From: Prevotella sp.
GTDB taxonomy: Bacteria; Bacteroidota; Bacteroidia; Bacteroidales; Bacteroidaceae
Length of the DNA stretch: 64,000 nt
Direction of reading: 5' to 3'
Assembly (NCBI GenBank): GCA_017400455.1
Contig: JAFPTC010000104.1
Coordinates: 1 to 64,000 of the forward strand
In this document: piece by piece, positions 58,622 to 64,000 of the stretch
How the letters are laid out: every line of letters starts with the position of its first letter
Position numbering within the stretch: the stretch's first letter is position 1
Program-made: the position numbers and the translations under genes
The notes under the pieces: generated by a model
Told to the model about the DNA's origin: nothing
What the model saw: only the letters and a program-made list of their open reading frames with translations
Database searches by the model: none

Positions 58622-59812
58622 ATGAAGACGCAGTTCCTCATAGCGGCACCGATGAGCGGCAGCGGAAAGACCACCATTGCACGCGAGCTGATGGCCATGT
58701 ACGTGGCCAAGGGGCGACGTGTGCAGCCCTTTAAGTGCGGCCCCGACTATATTGACACCAAGTTCCATGAGGCGGTGTGCGGGCGGCCCAGCATCAACCT
58801 CGACACGTTCATGACCTCGCCCGAGCATGTGCGCGAGCTATACCAGCGCTACGGCGCCGATGCCGACGTGTGCATCGTCGAGGGCATGATGGGCCTCTAC
58901 GACGGCTACGAGCGCGACCGGGGCTCAGCGGCCGAGATTGCCCGCGTGCTGGGGCTGCCGGTGGTCATGGTGGTGGACGCCCGCTCGGCGGCCTACTCCC
59001 TGGCGCCCCTGCTGCAGGGCTTCATCAACTTCCGCCCAGACGTACACATTGCAGGCATCATCTTCAACAAGGTGGGTTCGCCGCGTCACGAGCGGATGCT
59101 GCGCCAGGTGTGTCTCGACCTGGGCATCCACTGCCTGGCCTGCGTGCCCCGCAGGCTCGAGCTGGAGCAGCAGTCGCGCTATCTGGGGCTTGACTTCTCC
59201 GCTTTACCCCAAGCTCCGCAGGGGCATCCACGGCCGGACACCATGACATCGACGACGAAGGCCGTGGTGGCCCGCAATGCCGAATCCTTCTCGTTCATCT
59301 ATCAAGAAACGCTCGATGCCCTTGGCTCCGTGGACTTCTTCGACCCCGAGACCGAGGTGCCGCGCTTGGAGGGCTGCCAGCTGCTCTATCTGCCTGGCGG
59401 CTATCCTGAGAAGCACCTGGCCGCCCTGGTGAGAAACGAGGCGGCGCGACGGGCCATCCGCCACTTTGCCCAGCAGGGCGGCCGCATAGTGGCCGAGTGT
59501 GGCGGCATGATGTATCTCTGCGAGAAGATCCTGACCGACGAGGGTGAGTGGCCCATGTGCGGGGTGCTGCCCTATGTCATCACGGCCCGCAAGGTCGACC
59601 GCCGCCTGTCGTTGGGCTATCGTCAGTTCGAACTCGACGGCCGTCAGTACCGTGGCCACGAGTTCCATTACACCCAGTTCCTCCACCAGCCCCCGTCCTG
59701 CTGTCAGGTGTTCGACGCCAAGGGCGAGCCCGTGGCCACGCCCGTTGTGTGTCATGGTAACGTGCTGGCCAGCTATACACATCTTTATCTGAATGAAACA
59801 AATTTATACTAA
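58622..59812 (+). CDS. cbiA: Cobyrinate a,c-diamide synthase
   Basis: The 396-residue enzyme amidates cobyrinic acid at positions a and c with glutamine and ATP. The N-terminal dethiobiotin-synthetase-like domain has the P-loop APMSGSGKTTIARELM, then CGPDYIDTKFH and VEGMMGLYDGYE. The C-terminal GATase domain has YLPGGYPEKHLAAL and the nucleophile cysteine in VAECGGMMYLCEK, with the catalytic HEFHYTQF. It is shorter than many CbiA proteins because the linker between domains is reduced. It overlaps pduO by 20 nt. Confidence 0.93.
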   Translation: MKTQFLIAAPMSGSGKTTIARELMAMYVAKGRRVQPFKCGPDYIDTKFHEAVCGRPSINLDTFMTSPEHVRELYQRYGADADVCIVEGMMGLYDGYERDRGSAAEIARVLGLPVVMVVDARSAAYSLAPLLQGFINFRPDVHIAGIIFNKVGSPRHERMLRQVCLDLGIHCLACVPRRLELEQQSRYLGLDFSALPQAPQGHPRPDTMTSTTKAVVARNAESFSFIYQETLDALGSVDFFDPETEVPRLEGCQLLYLPGGYPEKHLAALVRNEAARRAIRHFAQQGGRIVAECGGMMYLCEKILTDEGEWPMCGVLPYVITARKVDRRLSLGYRQFELDGRQYRGHEFHYTQFLHQPPSCCQVFDAKGEPVATPVVCHGNVLASYTHLYLNETNLY

Positions 59813-60254
59813 GACCGGCGACCAGGGCACCACCAGCCTGCGTGGAGGCCAGCGCGTGCCGAAGGACGACCCGCGCATCGAGGCCAACGGCCAGCTCGAC
59901 ATGCTCAACGCCCTGCTGGGCCTGCTGCCTGCCGATGCGCTGCTAAGCGACGTGCAGCGCGAGCTGATGGTGGTGATGAGCCACGTGGCCACCCCCGACG
60001 GCCAGCAGAACCCGCGCCAGCTTCACTGCGACGAGCTGACCCGCCGCATGGAGCAGGCCATCGACGCCGTGGCCTCGCGCCCCACGGGCTTCGTCGTGCC
60101 GCAAGGCCTGTGGCACGTGGCCCGTGCCCAGTGCCGCACCGCCGAGCGCCGCCTGTGGACGGTGAGCCGCGAGCATCCCCTCGACGCCTCCATCCTGCGC
60201 ATGGTGAACCGCCTGTCTGATTACCTCTTCTCACAAAGCATTGCTCATGAATAA
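59793..60254 (+). CDS. pduO: ATP:cob(I)alamin adenosyltransferase, PduO type (short)
   Basis: The 153-residue enzyme adds the adenosyl group to reduced corrinoid. The ATP-binding N terminus YTKTGDQGTTSLRGGQRV is intact, as are ARAQCRTAERRLW and the C-terminal VNRLSDYLFSQS motif. Most PduO proteins are about 180-190 residues; here the region between the ATP site and the first helices is shortened. It overlaps cbiA by 20 nt and cobQ by 8 nt, so it is a firm member of the operon. Confidence 0.9.
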   Translation: MKQIYTKTGDQGTTSLRGGQRVPKDDPRIEANGQLDMLNALLGLLPADALLSDVQRELMVVMSHVATPDGQQNPRQLHCDELTRRMEQAIDAVASRPTGFVVPQGLWHVARAQCRTAERRLWTVSREHPLDASILRMVNRLSDYLFSQSIAHE

Positions 60255-61800
60255 GAAACTCCATCCACTGATGCTGGCCGGCACGGGCAGCGACGTGGGC
60301 AAGAGCGTCGTGGCCACCGCCCTGTGCCGCATCTTCCTGCAGGACGGCTACCATCCCGCTCCCTTCAAGGCGCAGAACATGGCGCTGAACTCATACGCCA
60401 CGCCCGACGGGCTGGAGATAGGGCGCGCCCAGGCCGTGCAGGCCGAGGCCGCCGGGCTGGAATGTCACACCGACATGAACCCCCTGCTGCTGAAGCCGCA
60501 GAGCGACCACACCTCGCAGGTGGTGCTCCACGGACGCCCCATCGGCAACCGCGATGCCTATGACTATTGGAAACCCCTCCCGACCTCCCCAAAGGGGATG
60601 AGTGCCTTGCGGAGTGCAATGCCCCCTCCCCTTTGGGGAGGCAGGGAGGGGTTAGACTTCCGCCAGGAAGTTTGCGCAGCCTTCGACCGCCTGGCGGCAC
60701 GCTATAACCCCATTGTGATGGAGGGTGCCGGCAGCATCTCGGAGCTGAACCTGCGCCACCACGATCTGGTGAACATGCCCATGGCCCGCCATGCCGGAGC
60801 CGACGTCATACTGGTGGCCGACATCGACCGAGGCGGCGTCTTCGCCTCGGCCTATGGCAGCATCTTCCTGCAAGAGCCCGACGACCGGCGCCGCATCAAG
60901 GGCATCATCGTCAACAAGTTCCGGGGCGACCTGCGCCTCTTCGACGACGGACGTCAGCTTCTGGAGCGCATCTGTCAGGTGCCCGTGCTGGGCGTCATAC
61001 CCTATTTCAACGACATCCACATCGAGGGCGAAGACAGCGTGGCCCTGGAAGCTGAGCGCCAGCGGGTGGCAGGCGGCGGAACCGATGGCCGTCTTTCCAT
61101 AGCCGTGGTGCGCCTGCCCCATATCTCCAACTACACCGACTTCGACATGCTGCAACAGGACTCGCGCCTGCACGTGGGCTATACGTCGCGGGCCGACGAG
61201 CTGGACGGGGCCGACGTGGTTATCCTGCCCGGCACCAAGTCAACCCTGGCCGACCTGCAATGGCTGCGCCAGCAGGGCCTGGCCGAGGCCATCCTGCGCG
61301 CCCACCGCGAGGGCAAGACCGTGCTGGGCATCTGCGGCGGCTATCAGATGATGGGGGCCGAGGTGCTCGACCCGCAACATGTGGAGGGCTCGCTGGAGCG
61401 TCTGCCCGGGCTGGGCCTGCTGCCCGTGAGCACCACCATGAACGGCCAGAAGGTGACGCGCCAGGTGGAGTGCGAGTTCGGCCGGGGCTATGAGATTCAC
61501 CAGGGCGAGACCCTTCCGCTGGCCGGGGCCGACGTGTCGCCGCTGACCACGCTGACCGACGGCCGTGTGGCTGGCTACATGGCCAGTCGCCGCTGCATGG
61601 GCACCTATGTCCACGGCATCCTCGACAACCCCGCCTTCGTGGACTTCCTGCTCCAGCCCTTTGCCCACCGCCTGGGCCGGCGCCAGCCCATGCTGAGCCA
61701 CGAGGACTTCAAGCAGCAGCAGTACGACCGCCTGGCCCAGCATGTGCGCCAGCATCTGGACATGCAGAAACTCTACGAAATACTCACCACCGATGATTAA
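60247..61800 (+). CDS. cobQ: Cobyric acid synthase
   Basis: The 517-residue enzyme amidates adenosylcobyrinate a,c-diamide at four positions. The P-loop is AGTGSDVGKSVVATALCRI and the family motif PFKAQNMALNSYATPDGLEIGRAQ follows. The GATase domain has VLGICGGYQMMG with the nucleophile cysteine and GTYVHGILDN with the catalytic histidine. Residues about 108-135 (KPLPTSPKGMSALRSAMPP and on) are foreign: they translate a palindromic element at 60572-60653, in frame. The ATG at 60247 is preferred to an in-frame TTG 6 nt upstream. cobD overlaps by 8 nt. Confidence 0.95.
   Translation: MNKKLHPLMLAGTGSDVGKSVVATALCRIFLQDGYHPAPFKAQNMALNSYATPDGLEIGRAQAVQAEAAGLECHTDMNPLLLKPQSDHTSQVVLHGRPIGNRDAYDYWKPLPTSPKGMSALRSAMPPPLWGGREGLDFRQEVCAAFDRLAARYNPIVMEGAGSISELNLRHHDLVNMPMARHAGADVILVADIDRGGVFASAYGSIFLQEPDDRRRIKGIIVNKFRGDLRLFDDGRQLLERICQVPVLGVIPYFNDIHIEGEDSVALEAERQRVAGGGTDGRLSIAVVRLPHISNYTDFDMLQQDSRLHVGYTSRADELDGADVVILPGTKSTLADLQWLRQQGLAEAILRAHREGKTVLGICGGYQMMGAEVLDPQHVEGSLERLPGLGLLPVSTTMNGQKVTRQVECEFGRGYEIHQGETLPLAGADVSPLTTLTDGRVAGYMASRRCMGTYVHGILDNPAFVDFLLQPFAHRLGRRQPMLSHEDFKQQQYDRLAQHVRQHLDMQKLYEILTTDD
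60572..60653. mobile_element. In-frame palindromic element inside cobQ
   Basis: The 27-bp end 60572-60598 (AACCCCTCCCGACCTCCCCA and 7 more) matches the reverse complement of 60627-60653 at 25 of 27 positions. Each end folds on itself through TCCCC AAA GGGGA. The 28-bp middle is GAGTGCCTTGCGGAGTGCAA-like. The element is short, like a MITE, and keeps the cobQ frame. Confidence 0.85.
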
Positions 61801-62758
61801 GGGACACGGCGATGACGCCTACCACTACGCCGAGGGCATCAACAGCGACTTCTCGTCGAACATCTGCCCTCACGGCAGCCATCAGGCCCTGATGGCCCAT
61901 CTGGCCAGTTGCGGCGAGCGCCTGCTGGCCCACTATCCCGAGCCCGAGGCCTGGTCGCTGGAGCGTCTGCTGGCCCAATACCACGACGTGGCCCCTGGCA
62001 GCGTCGTCGTCACCAACGGGGCCACCGAGGCCATCTACCTGGTGGCGCAGGCCTTCCGCCTGAGGCCCGTCATCATGGGCCCCACGTTCAGCGAGTATGC
62101 CGACGCCTGCCGCCAGTTCCCCCCCACCGACAGCCGCCACACCGTCTGCTGGCTCTGCAACCCCAACAACCCCACGGGCCAGGTGCTGGACCAGCACGAT
62201 GTTGAGCGCCTTGCTGTTAAGCACCAGCTGCTGGTCATCGACCAGTCCTACGAGCACTACACCGACCAGTTTGTGTGGCATCCGCGCTGGGCGTGCCGCT
62301 TGCCCAACGTCATTCAGCTCCACTCCATGACCAAGACCTACGGCGTGCCCGGCCTGCGCCTGGGCTACATCACCGCCCCCGTCCGCCTGGCCAACATCAT
62401 CCGCCAGGCCATGCGCCCGTGGGCCGTGAGCGCTCTGGCCATTGAGGCCGGCAAGTTCCTGCTGGAACACGACGACGAGCTGCGCTGCCGGCCCGACCTG
62501 GGCGAGGCCCGGCGCCTGTGGCAGCAGCTCGACGCCATCAACGGCGTCAGCATGCAGCCCACCGCCACCAATTTCATGCTGGGCACCGTGGCCCACCTCA
62601 CCGCCGCCGAGCTGAAGGACCGCCTGGCCCGCCAGCACGGCATGCTCATCCGCGACGCCTCCAATTTCCGAGGCCTCACGCCCCATCATTTCCGCGTGGC
62701 CGCCCAGTCGCCGGCCGAGAACGATGCCCTCGTCGAAGCACTGCGCGGCTTGGCGTGA
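61793..62758 (+). CDS. cobD: Threonine-phosphate decarboxylase / CobD-like aminotransferase
   Basis: The 321-residue PLP enzyme of the class I aminotransferase fold supplies the aminopropanol-phosphate arm of cobalamin from threonine phosphate. The start region HGDDAYHYAEGINSDFSSNICPHG fits CobD, with TNGATEAIYLVA, CNPNNPTGQVL and the PLP lysine in HSMTKTYGVPGLRLGY. The C-terminal FRGLTPHHFRVA arginine is present. HisC is the related alternative, but the operon context favours CobD. The TGA stop is formed by the first bases of a palindrome array. Confidence 0.9.
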   Translation: MIKGHGDDAYHYAEGINSDFSSNICPHGSHQALMAHLASCGERLLAHYPEPEAWSLERLLAQYHDVAPGSVVVTNGATEAIYLVAQAFRLRPVIMGPTFSEYADACRQFPPTDSRHTVCWLCNPNNPTGQVLDQHDVERLAVKHQLLVIDQSYEHYTDQFVWHPRWACRLPNVIQLHSMTKTYGVPGLRLGYITAPVRLANIIRQAMRPWAVSALAIEAGKFLLEHDDELRCRPDLGEARRLWQQLDAINGVSMQPTATNFMLGTVAHLTAAELKDRLARQHGMLIRDASNFRGLTPHHFRVAAQSPAENDALVEALRGLA

Positions 62759-62838
62759 AAAAATCTCACGTGAGTTTTTTTTCTGGGAGGCCTTCCCGTG
62801 AAAAAATCTCACGTGAGAAATATTCACGCGGCGCCTCC
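62755..62838. repeat. CTCACGTGAG palindrome array, 2 copies, 43-bp period
   Basis: Copies are at 62765 and 62808, 43 bp apart, with a GGGAGGCCTTCCC module between and a GCGGCGCC end. The array begins at the stop codon of cobD. Confidence 0.92.
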
Positions 62839-62915
62839 CCCTGTTTTCCTGCCATGTGCGCAGGTCCGTTTTCGGGCGCCCAGCCGAGCTGAAAAGCCGC
62901 TTTGGCGGTGCTTTC

Positions 62916-62968
62916 GCTGGGAAAAGGAAAGAAAAAGCCGTTTTTCTTTCCTTTTCCCAGCTTTTTTT
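62916..62968 (+). terminator. Strong intrinsic terminator with a perfect 21-bp stem
   Basis: 62916-62936 (GCTGGGAAAAGGAAAGAAAA and one more A) pairs perfectly with 62941-62961 around a GCCG loop, followed by seven T residues. It closes the cob operon. The der -7 box begins 9 nt after the right arm. Confidence 0.85.
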
Positions 62969-62970
62969 CG

Positions 62971-62978
62971 TAATTTTG
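62971..62978 (+). promoter_or_regulatory. -7 box for der
   Basis: TAATTTTG followed by CAG lies 18 nt before the ATG at 62997, directly behind the terminator T run. Confidence 0.6.
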
Positions 62979-62996
62979 CAGTCAAATATCGATATT

Positions 62997-64000
62997 ATGC
63001 CAAATTTAGTAGCCATCGTGGGGCGCCCCAACGTGGGGAAGTCCACACTTTTCAACCGCTTGACCAAGAGCCGTCAGGCCATTGTGAGCGACGAGGCCGG
63101 CACCACCCGTGACCGCCAGTACGGCAAGTGCGACTGGAATGGCCGCGAGTTCTCCGTGGTCGACACCGGCGGATGGGTTGTGAAGAGCGACGACATCTTC
63201 GAGGAGGAGATACGCAAGCAGGTAATCATTGCCACCGAGGAGGCCGACCTGGTGCTCTTCCTCTGCGACATCAAGAACGGCGTGACCGACTGGGACGAGG
63301 ACGTGGCGCAAATCCTGCGCCGCTCGAAGCTGCCCGTCATCCTGGTGGCCAACAAGGCCGACGACGGCAAGGACCTCTACGGCCAGTACGACTTCTACAA
63401 GCTGGGCCTGGGCGATCCCTTCTGCGTCAGCGCTGCCACGGGCAGCGGCACCGGCGACCTGCTGGACAAGGTGATAGAAATGCTGCCCGTGAAGAACGAC
63501 GAGGCCCTGGAGGAGGGCATCCCCCGCTTTGCCGTGGTGGGACGTCCCAACGCCGGCAAGTCGAGCCTCATCAACGCCTTCATCGGCGAGGAACGCCACA
63601 TCGTGACCGACATTGCCGGCACCACGCGTGACAGCATCTACACCCGATACGACAAGTTCGGCTTCGACTTCTACCTGGTGGACACCGCCGGCATACGCCG
63701 CAAAAACAAGGTCACCGAGGACCTGGAGTTCTACTCCGTCATGCGCTCTATCAGGGCCATCGAAAACAGCGACGTGTGTATCCTCATGCTCGACGCCACG
63801 CGAGGCATAGAGTCGCAGGACCTGAACATCTTCCAGCTTATTCAGAAGAACAACAAAAGCCTGGTGGTGGTGGTGAACAAATGGGACCTGGTGGAGGACA
63901 AGTCGCAGGTGGTCATCGACACCTTCGAGACGGCCATCCGCCAGCGCATGGCCCCCTTCCGCGACTTCCCCATCATCTTTGCCTCGGCACTGACTAAGCA
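62997..64000 (+). CDS. der: GTPase Der (EngA), C terminus outside the window
   Basis: The first 334 residues of this essential double GTPase of 50S ribosome assembly are present. The first G domain has [30 protein letters not shown] and NKAD. The second has [40 protein letters not shown] and NKWD. The remaining about 100 residues, including the KH-like domain, lie beyond position 64000. The start [12 protein letters not shown] fits the family. Confidence 0.96.
   Translation, partial: MPNLVAIVGRPNVGKSTLFNRLTKSRQAIVSDEAGTTRDRQYGKCDWNGREFSVVDTGGWVVKSDDIFEEEIRKQVIIATEEADLVLFLCDIKNGVTDWDEDVAQILRRSKLPVILVANKADDGKDLYGQYDFYKLGLGDPFCVSAATGSGTGDLLDKVIEMLPVKNDEALEEGIPRFAVVGRPNAGKSSLINAFIGEERHIVTDIAGTTRDSIYTRYDKFGFDFYLVDTAGIRRKNKVTEDLEFYSVMRSIRAIENSDVCILMLDATRGIESQDLNIFQLIQKNNKSLVVVVNKWDLVEDKSQVVIDTFETAIRQRMAPFRDFPIIFASALTK

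Noticed and set aside
61793..62758. Histidinol-phosphate aminotransferase (HisC)
   Set aside because: The fold is shared, but the gene overlaps cobQ in a corrinoid operon and no histidine genes are near.

Overview
The window reads as a chromosomal segment of a high-GC member of the Bacteroidales, most likely Prevotellaceae. Support comes from the repeated TAnnTTTG -7 promoter boxes, SusC/SusD genes, Bacteroidetes-restricted families (DUF4831, DUF4290, DUF4374, BACON lipoproteins), aromatic-terminated outer-membrane barrels and one C-terminal tail of a type common in Prevotella. No rRNA, tRNA, integrase or transposase gene was recognised. Species assignment is inference.

Layout. 1-4 kb: GH3-family enzyme (cut by the window start), DUF4831 protein and NAD(P)HX repair enzyme on the minus strand. 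3.7-15.7 kb, plus strand: hpt, adk, obgE, a giant TonB-dependent receptor ending in an OmpA-like domain, a BACON/OB-fold lipoprotein, a PEP-synthase-like protein with receiver-like domains, and a small membrane protein. 16-23.4 kb, minus strand: a low-GC secreted protein, then housekeeping genes tsaB, DUF4290, murA, rimM, dxr and rseP. 23.5-30.4 kb: a SusC/SusD/lipoprotein uptake locus without a degradative enzyme. 30.8-34.3 kb: LysM/M23 peptidase, Na+-coupled transporter and HhH protein. 34.4-40.1 kb: ABC transporter, two MacB-type permeases, adaptor and TolC operon. 40.2-42.2 kb: a GntR-controlled ABC operon with a perfect operator. 42.5-50.2 kb: nadK, DJ-1, HhH barrel protein, DUF805, small membrane protein, waaA and gltX. 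50.4-62.8 kb: PgpH-like HD phosphohydrolase and a corrinoid region. The window ends inside der.

The corrinoid region has two units. An adenosylcobalamin riboswitch precedes a four-gene operon: exported CbiK-type chelatase, TonB receptor, DUF4374 lipoprotein and a second exported CbiK-type chelatase. It is followed by cbiA, pduO, cobQ and cobD, a compact late-corrinoid operon with its own promoter. Uptake, periplasmic metal-tetrapyrrole chemistry and late cofactor assembly are therefore adjacent.

The most unusual layer is repetitive DNA. (1) Seventeen copies of the palindrome CTCACGTGAG lie in seven arrays with an exact 43-bp period wherever there is more than one copy, always at gene 3' ends. 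(2) Degenerate 7-nt repeat tracts lie inside genes; in tolC and rseP the tract coincides with a frameshift that one unit more or fewer would repair, while three other genes remain in frame. (3) GC-rich inverted-repeat elements occur as a 139-bp MITE-like copy between genes and as in-frame insertions inside cobQ, murA, rseP and probably gltX. (4) Two larger noncoding blocks are bounded by inverted clusters of TTGCACC. Function for any of these is inference.
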